64,000 nt of DNA from Herbaspirillum sp. RV1423 (GCF_000577615.1 NZ_CBXX010000002.1:124001-188000); one strand, 5' to 3'. Counted from the first letter of the stretch, positions 37,618 to 47,345 are shown. Numbers and translations: made by a program. The notes: a model not told the origin generated them from the letters alone.

Positions 37618-39596
37618 TACGCCCCGCCATACGTTTTATTGCTCTTGATCCGTTCTTCATCGGCCTTGCGGATTTGTTCACTGACCGTCTCTGGATCAAG
37701 TCCTGCCGGCTTGGGCGGCACAATCATTTCTCCTTTAGAGAAGTACCGATCCTCAAAGCTGGTCCAATCGGCCAGATGGATGAGCCGGGACCAATGCTCC
37801 CTGTTGTAGCTCTCGGCATAGCCGATGGGTAGGTCGTAGGCCACCACGCGCTTCATGAATTCGACGTGCATGGGCATGGTGCTGTGGTTAGTGGGCATCG
37901 GATACCAGTTGGTGATGCGTTGTTGCATTTCTTCTTGTGTTTCCAGTTCGCGCTTTTTGCCGCCGGGGCTGTAGACGTCGTCGCGGTCTATCCAGGCTTC
38001 GCGCCTATAAATGGACGTGTGATACGGAAAATCAGGCTCTCGATATTTTCCGGTCTCTGGATTAATCGCGCCCCAACTATCGGCGGTTTGCAATGATTGA
38101 TCAAAGTAGACATCGACACTCACTTCTTTACCATCGCGATAGATTTTTTTTGTTTCGACAACCCGACTCATCTCCTCGGCCGTCAACGGATTAGGCACCT
38201 TCTCCGCATTAATGGACACCATCTGATCCTTGGGCGGTTCGGCCCACAGTTTGGCAAACACGGCGATGGTCTTGTTCTTGTTCCAGAAGTCGCTGGGCAA
38301 GACGCCCGGCTCCGGATCGGATATCTCCGGCAAGGTGCCGAAGGGCGTCAGGGCCGGTTCGTCGCCGCAGGGCATGCCGCGCGCCATCATGCGTTGCTTG
38401 ACCACGTCCTGCATGCCAAACAATGCGCCGCCGGGGATGCTCTGCCAGCCGATGCTTTGCAGCGGCGTAGATCCCATGACGCGGTCGTGCGGGTTGAAGT
38501 AGTTATAGAGTCGTCCGTGGTTGTCGCGCTCGGGCGTGCCGCAAGGGTGGACAATGTCGGGTTTCCAGAAATGCATTTGGCCGCACTTGGTGGCGCCAAC
38601 ACGCAGGCAGTCGAGCCGCTTCTTATTGAAGAACTGCTTATTTGGCCGCAGCTTGTCGACAACGGCCTGCAAGGTGCGCAGCCGCGCGCCGTCGGTGGGA
38701 CGATCATTGCCGATAGCGACGGTATCGGTGAACTTGTCGGTCAGTGCATAGGGCGAGTTCATCAGCATGACGGCATCGGGAGGACGCTTCTTGCATAGCA
38801 GGGTGGCGGCCAGCGCGATCATGGTGCCCTGGCTGTGCGAGAGCAGGGTCAAGCTGTTCAGGGATTGTTCGCGGATGGTGTCGATCAGGTTGGCCAATCG
38901 TTGGGCGGCGTGGGCGAAATACTCGCGTGGCGGCGCATCGTTGAGTTGCCGCTCGACCTCGGTATTCAAGTGCTGCATGTCGAAGCCGAGCACGTGGCGA
39001 CTGAAGCCTTTCTTGTCCCACAACTGCTGCAGGTTGTTGGTGCCGTTCTGGAAGGGGCCGCCGCCCCAGTACCAGAGGTTTTCCATCTCCGGATTGTTGT
39101 CGTGGCCGTGTGTGGCGTAGTCCAGTTGGTCGGGATTCTTGAGGGGAATGCGCCACTTGCCCTTCTCGCTGTCCTGGGCACGGTAGCCCCAGTAGAAGCG
39201 GATGACGGGGGAGCGGCCATCGTTGTCGGGATCTAGCTTACGACGGATAGGCTCTTCTGTTTTTGGATCTTGGGTAAGGTATTTATTTGTTTTTAGGTCA
39301 TCCCGATTAAGCCGTTCATTCAGTCCTTGGCACAAGGCATCTTCGGCCGCGTCATACCACTCCCCTTCGGAATTGACTCCGTGCACAAAGATAACGATGC
39401 CGGGCATGCTGATAGGCAGATCGGCGCGGGCCCATACCTGATAGCTCTCCGGCGTTTCATAGGATTTCCAGTTGAAATTGCCGAAGGTATCCATGGTGCG
39501 CTCACACGGATTCATTGCGTCGGGATGTTGGTAGTCTGACTTTGCCGGTTTGCCGTCGAAGCAATTTGTTTCAATGGGGTAGTTCACAACTGCCAT
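37617..39596 (-). CDS. tle3: Tle3-like type VI secretion phospholipase effector
   Basis: This 659-residue alpha/beta-hydrolase resembles antibacterial T6SS lipase effectors of the Tle3 family (DUF3274 C-terminal region). An early oxyanion segment PGIVIFVHGVNSEGEW precedes the nucleophile Ser255 in TLLSHSQGTMIAL. A candidate catalytic Asp or His lies in YNYFNPHDRVMG, and an extended C-terminal half contains HVEFMKRVVAYDLPIGYAES. It has no signal peptide, as expected for a T6SS cargo. AAAGG lies just before the ATG. It sits between two immunity lipoprotein genes and behind a vgrG remnant. Delivery needs a T6SS elsewhere in the genome. Base composition is visibly lower in GC than the surroundings. 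Confidence 0.82.
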   Translation of the reverse strand: MAVVNYPIETNCFDGKPAKSDYQHPDAMNPCERTMDTFGNFNWKSYETPESYQVWARADLPISMPGIVIFVHGVNSEGEWYDAAEDALCQGLNERLNRDDLKTNKYLTQDPKTEEPIRRKLDPDNDGRSPVIRFYWGYRAQDSEKGKWRIPLKNPDQLDYATHGHDNNPEMENLWYWGGGPFQNGTNNLQQLWDKKGFSRHVLGFDMQHLNTEVERQLNDAPPREYFAHAAQRLANLIDTIREQSLNSLTLLSHSQGTMIALAATLLCKKRPPDAVMLMNSPYALTDKFTDTVAIGNDRPTDGARLRTLQAVVDKLRPNKQFFNKKRLDCLRVGATKCGQMHFWKPDIVHPCGTPERDNHGRLYNYFNPHDRVMGSTPLQSIGWQSIPGGALFGMQDVVKQRMMARGMPCGDEPALTPFGTLPEISDPEPGVLPSDFWNKNKTIAVFAKLWAEPPKDQMVSINAEKVPNPLTAEEMSRVVETKKIYRDGKEVSVDVYFDQSLQTADSWGAINPETGKYREPDFPYHTSIYRREAWIDRDDVYSPGGKKRELETQEEMQQRITNWYPMPTNHSTMPMHVEFMKRVVAYDLPIGYAESYNREHWSRLIHLADWTSFEDRYFSKGEMIVPPKPAGLDPETVSEQIRKADEERIKSNKTYGGA

Positions 39597-39711
39597 ATCA
39601 GTTTCCTTTCACTATTCGATCTGTAGATACAGACTGCGGAGCACTTCGGTCGCGTTTAGTCTGTGTGTGGACAAAGACGATGCTTGCCATCATTGGCAGG
39701 GATGCAAAAAC

Positions 39712-40425
39712 CTATTTCTTCTTGGGTAGGTTGCTGGGACGGATGCTGGTGTCGCAGATAAAGCGGTCTTGGCCGGAGGGAGTGCGCAAATTGGGAAGAG
39801 GTTTTTTCGACGTAGAAAAAGTCTCGCCGCTAATTCCCTCTGGATAAGGGCTGCGATTATCGAAATCAAGACCCGGAAAAAGTGGATATCTTCGTACATA
39901 CGAATTAAACTTCCCTTTCGCATACTCCGATGTCTCCACCACATAAAAATCATTCTTGGCGACGAGGATGGAGTAGTTTTCGGAGTCCACAGACGGCGTT
40001 TGTCCGTTCATATACACCTTCCCTTTGAAGGTGCGTCCGCCATCGGTTGAATAGATCAATGAAGAGTCGCAACCTTTGTTACCGCACGGACCAGGGCGTG
40101 CGGAAGGAATGACCACGTTGCTTCCGCTCGGATCATCAATGATCAAACGTCCCCGATAATATTCAATCCCGCCGCGTCCCAATTTCGTGTGGATGTTCTC
40201 TTTAAGATTGTTGTAGTACGTATCGCCATAACATTGATCGTAGTTCTCCAGCGAGATGAAGCGGTTTCCATCAATGTTGTAAATGACTTGCGGAGCAACG
40301 TCATACTTTGGCGGAGCGGCTGGCTTCTTGTATTGATCGGAGTTGTAGTAGTCATCCTGAGTGACGCATGCCGTCACGCTGACGGCCAACAAGGCCGCGC
40401 CGACCATTTTTAATACAGTCATCAT
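39712..40425 (-). CDS. tli3: Tli3-like T6SS immunity lipoprotein, copy 1
   Basis: This 237-residue lipoprotein starts at ATG 40425, just before the signal peptide (MMTVLKMVGAALLAVSVTAC, lipobox VTAC). The central residues from APQVIYNID to QTPSVDSENYSILVAK are nearly identical to copy 2, while EGISGETFSTSKKPLPN near the end differs. It precedes the effector on the same strand by about 115 bp. Two paralogues may protect against variant effectors, or one may be a duplicate kept as a spare. No strong ribosome-binding site is seen, which may mean coupling to the vgrG remnant. Confidence 0.8.
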   Translation of the reverse strand: MMTVLKMVGAALLAVSVTACVTQDDYYNSDQYKKPAAPPKYDVAPQVIYNIDGNRFISLENYDQCYGDTYYNNLKENIHTKLGRGGIEYYRGRLIIDDPSGSNVVIPSARPGPCGNKGCDSSLIYSTDGGRTFKGKVYMNGQTPSVDSENYSILVAKNDFYVVETSEYAKGKFNSYVRRYPLFPGLDFDNRSPYPEGISGETFSTSKKPLPNLRTPSGQDRFICDTSIRPSNLPKKK

Positions 40426-40474
40426 GTTGCTTGCTTTCGTTGTCTTTGTTGTGAGAAGAAAATTCATGCGCATG

Positions 40475-40846
40475 TCAGCCATCCTCGAAACGTTCGCTCA
40501 ATAAGGTCATCCCGCGTGCGACTTCATTTTGGTAAGACTGGTCCGACCTTGATCGTCGGTAGTACCGGTGGCGGTGGTGCCATCGGGCCAAGGCGGATAA
40601 AGCATCGATGGCGGATGGCGTGATCCTGGAGCCGGCGTCCTTGCCGAGGTAGTCGGCGCGCTGTAATTCCTGCGGATGGGTGAGTTGGATGGTGATGCGA
40701 TACGGTTCGCCCAACTTTTCGACGGCTTCGAAGGACACCACCGACAGTAGTGCCGCAGAGGCGGTGCCGGGGACCGTGACGTGGTAACGCTGTTGACCTG
40801 ACGCTGCACGAGCGAGCGCGGCGGCTTGATTGGATTGTGTGTTCAT
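40475..40846 (-). pseudogene. vgrG: Gutted vgrG (N- and C-terminal remnants joined)
   Basis: The first about 70 codons (MNTQSNQAAALARAASGQQ; ALLSVVSFEAVEKLGEPYRI; LTHPQELQRADYLGKDAG) are the N-terminus of a VgrG spike protein. After that the frame turns to non-family sequence ending at 40475. In another frame, PWPDGTTATGTTDDQGRTSL then TKMKSHAG stops at 40507, resembling the transthyretin-like end of VgrG proteins. A large internal deletion with a frameshift best explains this. The ATG at 40846 has AAGGA 9 bases before it. It leads the immunity-effector-immunity genes. Confidence 0.7.
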
Positions 40847-41038
40847 CTCTTGCATTCCTTCGAGGTGTCGTCGGGGTGACGTTATCGAAGGCTCATGCTA
40901 AAAGACGGTGAAAAATATTTATATAGAATATTTTTTGAAGTTTTCGGTTTTTTTTCTTTTGGGGTTAATTGAATTCTTTTTTTGTGCCTTGTTCTCCAGG
41001 CCGCATCAGATTGCTGGTATGGCCAAGGCAGTGTCATG

Positions 41039-41071
41039 AAAAAACCGCGCAGTCCTTTCGGGCTTGCGCGG
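41039..41071 (-). terminator. Intrinsic terminator of the nag operon
   Basis: The outer stem CCGCGC/GCGCGG with an inner two-pair stem around CGAAA on the minus strand is followed by six T. It ends the importer-nagK-nagA-deaminase transcript. The rest of 40847-41038 is AT-rich and carries the vgrG-remnant promoter side, including TATATAAAT on the minus strand. Confidence 0.8.
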
Positions 41072-41100
41072 CCAAGTTGCCACAGGGAGGAACGCTTTTA
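41039..41100 (-). ncRNA. Candidate small RNA or 3'-UTR element with CCUCCC motif, copy 1
   Basis: It starts about 10 bp after the stop codon of the deaminase gene on the minus strand. AAAAGCGTTCCTCCCTG and GCAACTTGGCC are followed by the stem CCGCGC/GCGCGG (41045-41050 with 41066-41071) and TTTTTT. A TATAAA just before the block could act as a -10 box for an independent RNA. It is nearly identical to the copy at 36709-36741. It may be a 3'-UTR-derived small RNA of the nag operon or simply its terminator. Confidence 0.4.
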
Positions 41101-41109
41101 TAACCGGCC

Positions 41110-42132
41110 TTAACTGGTTTTGGTCACCTTGCTCAGATGGCGCGGCTTGTCCGGGTCCATGCCGCGCGCCGCCGACAATTGCGCCGCCATCACATAGAAG
41201 GCCTGGATCGCCGTGATCGGGTCGAGGTCGGGTGTGACCGCGGTGGGCAAGGTCAGGTCGCGCTCGGCGACGTCTTCCGGCGCCGCCAGCAAGACCTTGG
41301 CGCCGCGCTGGCGCATGTCGGCGGCGAGCTGCAGCATGCCGGCCTGGGTCGGTCCGCGCGTGGCGAACATCAGCAGCGGATAGCCTTCGTCGATCAGCGC
41401 CATCGGACCGTGCTTGATTTCCGCGCCGCTGAATGCCTCGGCCTGTATGGCGCAGGTCTCCTTGAATTTCAATGCCGCTTCCAGCGCCAGCGGAAAGCCG
41501 ATGCCGCGTCCCACCACCATGATGCTGCTGGCCGGGGCCAGTGCTTCCACGGCCCTGGACCAGTCGCTGCCGGCGGCGCGTTGCAGCGCTTCCGGCAGGC
41601 TTTCCAATGCGTGCAGGAAGGCGGCGTCGTCTTGCCAGTGGCCGGCGAACAGGGCGCCGGCAACCAGGCTGGCGATGAAGCTTTTGGTGGCGGCGACGCT
41701 GAGTTCGGCGCCGGCATGCAGCGCGATGCTCCATTCGGCGGCTTGCGCCAGCGGCGACCCGGCGTCGTTGACCAGCGCCAGCGTGGTGGCGCCGCCGTCG
41801 CGGAAGTAGCGGATCGGCTCCACCACGTCGGGGCTTTGTCCCGATTGCGAGATGGCGATGGCGAGCGTGTCGCGCGCAATCAGCGGCGCCTTGTTGAGCG
41901 TCACCAGCGACATCGGCAGCGAGGCCACGATGTGGCCGAGGCGGGCCATGGTCAGGTAGGCGCAATAGCCGGCGGCGTGATCGGAACTGCCGCGCGCCAC
42001 CGTAACGATGCGCGCAGGCGGCGCGGCGCGCAACCGGCGGCCCAGCTCGGCATAGCGCGCCTGGTCGCGGACGAGCTGCTCGGCGACATGGCTGCCGGCC
42101 GAGCGGGCCTCCTTAAGCATGAGCGAGGTCAA
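41110..42132 (-). CDS. SIS-domain glucosamine-6-phosphate deaminase (NagB-II)
   Basis: This 340-residue protein has two SIS (sugar isomerase) domains related to the isomerase half of GlmS. Phosphosugar-binding signatures are VTVARGSSDHAAGYC, ISQSGQSPDVVEP and SVAATKSFIASL. EAFSGAEIKHGPMALID is also family-typical. In nag operons such proteins turn glucosamine-6-phosphate into fructose-6-phosphate and ammonia. TTG 42132 is chosen as start because AAGGAG lies 6 bases before it. The gene overlaps the nagA end by 20 bases, indicating coupling. An ATG at 42120 lacks a binding site. Confidence 0.85.
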   Translation of the reverse strand: MTSLMLKEARSAGSHVAEQLVRDQARYAELGRRLRAAPPARIVTVARGSSDHAAGYCAYLTMARLGHIVASLPMSLVTLNKAPLIARDTLAIAISQSGQSPDVVEPIRYFRDGGATTLALVNDAGSPLAQAAEWSIALHAGAELSVAATKSFIASLVAGALFAGHWQDDAAFLHALESLPEALQRAAGSDWSRAVEALAPASSIMVVGRGIGFPLALEAALKFKETCAIQAEAFSGAEIKHGPMALIDEGYPLLMFATRGPTQAGMLQLAADMRQRGAKVLLAAPEDVAERDLTLPTAVTPDLDPITAIQAFYVMAAQLSAARGMDPDKPRHLSKVTKTS

Positions 42133-43243
42133 TCTTTTCTCCTTCTATGTAAACTTCCTTGAGTCTGAACTGGCGGTCGAACACCAGGATGTCGGCAAAA
42201 CAGCCGGTCCTGAGGCGGCCGCGTTCCTTGATGCCGAGATAGTCGGCCGGATACGTCGAGGTGCGCAGCGAGGCTTCGGAAATGTCCAGGCCGAGGGTGA
42301 TCAGGTTGCGCATGGCCTGGTCCATGGTCAGCGTGCTGCCGGCCAGCGTGCCGTCGGCCAGCCGCACGCCGCCGGCGCATTTGTGCACCACTTGGCGGCC
42401 CAGGGTGTAGTCGCCGTCGGGCATGCCGGCGGCGGCGGTGGAGTCGGTCACGCAATACAGGCGCGGGATCGCGCGCAGCGCCGCGCGGATCGCGCCCGGA
42501 TGCACGTGCAGCATGTCGGGAATCAGTTCGGCGTATTCGGCATGCGCCATCGCTGCGCCGGCCATGCCGGGTTCGCGATGATGGAAGCCGCTCATGGCGT
42601 TGAACAAATGGGTGAAGCCGGCGGCGCCGTTCTTCAGCGCCGCCACGCCGTCTTCGTAGGTGCCCAGCGTATGGCCGATCTGCACCAGCATGCCGCCGGT
42701 GGTGAGGATGCGCACCAGGTCGAGATGGCCGTCGACTTCAGGCGCGATGGTGATCAGTTTCAGCGGCGCGAAGCTGGCCAGCCAGTCGACCTGCTCCAGC
42801 GTCGCTTCGATGGCGAAGTCCGGTTGCGCACCGAGTTTGCCGGGGTTGATGTAGGGGCCTTCGAGATGCACGCCGAGGATGCGCGCATGGCCGGGCTCGC
42901 GCTTGCGGCTGGCGCTGCCGATGGCTTTCAGGGCGACTTCGAGTTCTTCCAGGGGCGCGGTCATGGTGGTCGCCAGCATGCTGGTGGTGCCGTGGCGCGC
43001 ATGCAGGCGCGCGATGACGTTGACGGCGTCGCCGCCTTCCATCACATCCTTGCCGCCGCCGCCATGCACATGCAGGTCGATGAAGCCCGGCAGGATGTAG
43101 TCGCCGTGATGCGCAGCGTCGGAAGGTTCGATATCGAGCGGCGTGCCGTCGATGTTGCAGATCAGGTCGCCGAAGCTGATGGCGCCGTCGATCCAGCCGT
43201 GCGGCGTCAGCACATTGCCGCGGACCCGGGAGATGGAAGACAT
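42113..43243 (-). CDS. nagA: N-acetylglucosamine-6-phosphate deacetylase
   Basis: This 376-residue amidohydrolase converts GlcNAc-6-phosphate to glucosamine-6-phosphate and acetate. Metal and catalytic residues are visible: His58-x-His60 (FIDLHVHGGG), Glu128 (GVHLEGPYIN), His191 (IGHTLG), His212 (FTHLFNAM) and Asp267 (CVTDSTAA). It lies between nagK and the SIS deaminase, with 13 bp before it and overlap after it. This gives a complete pathway from GlcNAc to fructose-6-phosphate. Confidence 0.95.
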   Translation of the reverse strand: MSSISRVRGNVLTPHGWIDGAISFGDLICNIDGTPLDIEPSDAAHHGDYILPGFIDLHVHGGGGKDVMEGGDAVNVIARLHARHGTTSMLATTMTAPLEELEVALKAIGSASRKREPGHARILGVHLEGPYINPGKLGAQPDFAIEATLEQVDWLASFAPLKLITIAPEVDGHLDLVRILTTGGMLVQIGHTLGTYEDGVAALKNGAAGFTHLFNAMSGFHHREPGMAGAAMAHAEYAELIPDMLHVHPGAIRAALRAIPRLYCVTDSTAAAGMPDGDYTLGRQVVHKCAGGVRLADGTLAGSTLTMDQAMRNLITLGLDISEASLRTSTYPADYLGIKERGRLRTGCFADILVFDRQFRLKEVYIEGEKIDLAHA

Positions 43244-43256
43244 GAAGTTCGCTCCG

Positions 43257-44171
43257 TCAAAAAAATGAGAGGTCCCTGCGCAGCAGCAGCAGCAGGGCGC
43301 CGTCGGCGGAATCCGCCAGCGCGGGCGTGATGCGCTGTTGCAAGTCCGGGGAAAAATAATCGTACAAGGCGCCCGCCAGTCCGCCGCACAGGGCCAGCGG
43401 CAATTGCCTGCCGGGATCCAGCGTGGCCGCCATCAGTTCGATTTCGGCGCCGGCCTGCGCCATGATGCTGCGCGCCGCGTCGTCGTCCTGCGCGTGCGCC
43501 ACTACCAGCCGCGCCAGCCGGGCGAACGCGGCCTGGTCGGCTTGCGACAGCCAGTCGAGCACGACGTCGCGCTCGGCGCGCCCGGTGGTTTTCGTTGCAC
43601 CGTCCGCCGCGCAGAAGACCACCGTCGCCGCCGACAGGGCGCCGTGCGGCGCACGGCCGTCGACCACGTGCTGGACGTGATTGATGGCGCGCAGGCCCAT
43701 CCATGCGCCGCTGGCGTCATCGCCGGAGGGGAAGCCCCAGCCGTCCACCACACGCTCGCTGCCGTCGGCATACAGCGCCACGCCGATGGTGCCGGTGCCG
43801 ACGGCGATGACGGCGCCGGGCTGTCCCTGATGCGCGCCGAGCAGGGTGGTAACGGCATCGGAGACGATGCGCAGGGCGCCGAATGTCGGCGCCTGTCGGC
43901 GAAAATCCTCTGCCCATTGCGCCACGTTGTAACCGGCCACGCCCATGCCTGCCGCCAGGCGCGTCAACGGCGGCATGGCGACGCCGGCAAGCGCGAAAGC
44001 GTCGCGCATGGTCGTCCGGATGGCATCCCACGCGGCCGGCGCGCCGTTGCGCAAGGCTGAACCTGGGCCGGTCGCCTCGGCCAGCAGGCTGCCGTCGGCG
44101 CGCACGACGCGCGCCAGCGTCTTGGTGCCGCCGCCGTCAATGCCGATCAGGTAGTCGTATGTCCGGTCCAT
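43257..44171 (-). CDS. nagK: N-acetylglucosamine kinase (BadF/BadG ATPase family)
   Basis: This 304-residue ASKHA-fold kinase has phosphate-1 loop IGIDGGGTKT at residues 9-18 and a second ATP motif IAVGTGTIGVALY. GWGFPSGDDASGAWMGL is typical of GlcNAc kinases. It would phosphorylate the sugar delivered by the ABC importer, since this transporter type does not phosphorylate during uptake. It lies 7 bases after the ATPase gene and 13 before nagA. The substrate is inferred from the nag context. Confidence 0.85.
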   Translation of the reverse strand: MDRTYDYLIGIDGGGTKTLARVVRADGSLLAEATGPGSALRNGAPAAWDAIRTTMRDAFALAGVAMPPLTRLAAGMGVAGYNVAQWAEDFRRQAPTFGALRIVSDAVTTLLGAHQGQPGAVIAVGTGTIGVALYADGSERVVDGWGFPSGDDASGAWMGLRAINHVQHVVDGRAPHGALSAATVVFCAADGATKTTGRAERDVVLDWLSQADQAAFARLARLVVAHAQDDDAARSIMAQAGAEIELMAATLDPGRQLPLALCGGLAGALYDYFSPDLQQRITPALADSADGALLLLLRRDLSFF

Positions 44172-44178
44172 GAGATTC

Positions 44179-45303
<1,125 letters not shown>

Positions 45304-45329
45304 GATGTTTTACCTTGCTTGTCTGTGGA

Positions 45330-46238
45330 TTACTTCACTGCGCCGGACGTCAGGCCGCGGATCAACTGGCGCGAGAACAGCACGTACAGGACCAGGATCG
45401 GGATGACCGCCATCGACAGCGCCGCCAGCACCGAATTCCAGTCGGTCGCATACTGGCCGATGAATTGCTGCACGCCCAGCGTGACGGTCTTGGTCTGGTC
45501 GCCGGGCGCCAGGATCAGGGGGAACCACAGATCGTTCCAGGCCGGGATCATGGTGAACACGGCGACGGTGGCGATGGCCGGCCGGATCAGCGGCAGGATC
45601 ACCTGGAAGAAGATCTTGAATTCGCCGACGCCGTCGCAACGCGCCGCATCCTTCAATTCGGTCGGAATCTGGCGGATGAATTCGGACAGGATCATCACCG
45701 CCAGCGGCAGGCCCTGCGCGGTATAGACCAGGATCAGCGCGGTGCGCGTATTGATCAGGTCGAGCGCCACCACCAGTTGCAGGATGGACACGGTGCCGAG
45801 GCGGATCGGAATCATGATGCCGATCGCCATGAACAGCGTCATCAGGCGGTTGCCGCGGAACTTGTATTCCGACAGCGCCCAGCCGGCCATCGCGCCGAAC
45901 AGCACGATCAGGACCAGCGAACCGACCGTCACCACAAGGCTGTTGCCGAAGTAGAGCAGGAAGTTGGTGTTCGACAGCACCTTGTGAAAGCCGATCAGCG
46001 AAAAACTCTCGGCCGTCGGGAACGCCATCGGGTCGTCGAAAATCGCCTGGCGCGTCTTGAGCGAATTGATCAGGATCAGCGCAATCGGGAACAGCGCGAT
46101 CACCGCATACAGGCACAGCACGATATGCACCCAGATGTGGCCGGCCGGGCCGAAGCTGCGCCGGATCAGCGACGGGCCTCCGGCGGCGCCGGTGTGCGCG
46201 GGAGCGATGGCGGAAGAAGCGGAAGAAGCGGAGGTCAT
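45330..46238 (-). CDS. Carbohydrate ABC permease (MalG/NgcG type)
   Basis: This 302-residue permease has six helices, an Ala-rich cytoplasmic start, and the EAA loop IPTELKDAARCDGVGEFKIFF. It is preceded by 9 bases from the other permease and followed 26 bases later by the ATPase. It belongs with the nag enzymes, so GlcNAc or short chitooligosaccharides are the probable cargo. Confidence 0.9.
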   Translation of the reverse strand: MTSASSASSAIAPAHTGAAGGPSLIRRSFGPAGHIWVHIVLCLYAVIALFPIALILINSLKTRQAIFDDPMAFPTAESFSLIGFHKVLSNTNFLLYFGNSLVVTVGSLVLIVLFGAMAGWALSEYKFRGNRLMTLFMAIGIMIPIRLGTVSILQLVVALDLINTRTALILVYTAQGLPLAVMILSEFIRQIPTELKDAARCDGVGEFKIFFQVILPLIRPAIATVAVFTMIPAWNDLWFPLILAPGDQTKTVTLGVQQFIGQYATDWNSVLAALSMAVIPILVLYVLFSRQLIRGLTSGAVK

Positions 46239-46247
46239 CGCGGTTCC

Positions 46248-47162
46248 TTAAAGCTCGTAGCGGGTCAGCTTGCGCTGCACCAGATAAAAATAGGCGCCCA
46301 CGCCGGCCAGGATCACCAGGAACATCAGCGTAGCCACCGCCGCGCCCATGGTCGGACTGCCGATCTGGGCCTGGTAGCCGAAGAAGGTACGGTAGAAGAA
46401 CGTGCCGAGCAGGTCGCTGGAATAGTTCGGACCGGCCAGCGCGCCCTTGACCGAATAGATCAGGTCGAAGGCGTTGAAGTTGGCGACGAAGGTCAGGATG
46501 GTGACCAGTCCCAGCGTCGGCCAGATCAGCGGCAGCTTGATCTGCCAGAAAATGCGCATGGCGCTCGCGCCTTCGGCGTGGGCCGCTTCCAGTATTTCTT
46601 CCGGCACCGCCAGCAGGGCGGCGTAGATCAGCATCATGGGGATGCCGATGTATTGCCAGACCGAGATCAGCGACAGCGTGAACAGCGCCGTCGATTCCTG
46701 CCCCAGAAAGGGCGCGAAGTAGTTGCCCAGGCCGACCAGCGTCATGAGCTTTTCGCCGACGCCCCACAACGGGGAAATGATCAGTTGCCAGATGAAACCG
46801 ATGATCACCACCGACAGCAAGGTCGGCAGGAAGATCAGCGTGCGGTAGGTGCGCGCGCCGCGCAGGCCCTTGAGGCTGAACAGCGTCGCCAGCAGCAGGC
46901 CGATGGGATTTTGCAGCAGCATGTGGATGCAGAAGAACTTGACGTTGTTCCACATCGCGTTCCAGAAGGCGCTCGACCAGTCCGAGTCGAACAGGATGGT
47001 GCGATAGTTGTCGAGGCCGACGAAGCTGTGCACGCCGGCGTCGTTGCTGGTGTAGAAACCCAGCCGCAGCGTATCCAGCAGAGGGAGGGCGCTGAACAGG
47101 GAATAAATGATGACCGCCGGCGCCAGGAAGACGACGATGTGCCAGGGACGGGCTGTTTTCAC
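46248..47162 (-). CDS. Carbohydrate ABC permease (MalF/NgcF type)
   Basis: This 304-residue permease has six helices and the EAA loop VPEEILEAAHAEGASAMRIFW. The GTG at 47162 is preferred because GGAG lies 6 bases upstream and the protein then begins VKTARPWHIVVF, directly before TM1. An ATG at 47204 has no binding site. It is separated from the binding-protein gene by 275 bp containing palindromic repeat copy D. It is the heterodimer partner of the downstream permease. Confidence 0.88.
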   Translation of the reverse strand: MKTARPWHIVVFLAPAVIIYSLFSALPLLDTLRLGFYTSNDAGVHSFVGLDNYRTILFDSDWSSAFWNAMWNNVKFFCIHMLLQNPIGLLLATLFSLKGLRGARTYRTLIFLPTLLSVVIIGFIWQLIISPLWGVGEKLMTLVGLGNYFAPFLGQESTALFTLSLISVWQYIGIPMMLIYAALLAVPEEILEAAHAEGASAMRIFWQIKLPLIWPTLGLVTILTFVANFNAFDLIYSVKGALAGPNYSSDLLGTFFYRTFFGYQAQIGSPTMGAAVATLMFLVILAGVGAYFYLVQRKLTRYEL

Positions 47163-47265
47163 TGTGACTCCGGACGAGAGAGGGCTGAGAAAGCATCGCT
47201 GCATCGATACTGCCGTTCAGTCAAGCTCAGAAACATTCGTCCCTGATGGCAAACCTGCACACCTC

Positions 47266-47345
47266 GTCGTCCTGACGAAAGTCAGGACCCAGTGTCGTAT
47301 CGGATGTCTTCACGACACCGGACCCCGGCATTCGCCGGAACGACG
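47266..47345. repeat. Dispersed palindromic repeat, copy D
   Basis: It has the same two-hairpin build as copy A: CCTGAC-GAAA-GTCAGG at the left end, GACCCAGTGTCGT in the middle, and CCCCGGCATTCGCCGG at the right. It lies in the gap between the binding-protein and first permease genes of the nag importer, the same position that copies B and C take in the other importer operon. Confidence 0.8.

Noticed and set aside
36673-41110. Complete insertion sequence or transposon around the T6SS module
   Set aside because: I found no intact transposase, terminal inverted repeats or short target duplications. Only the 32-33 bp matching elements and a possible scrap are present.
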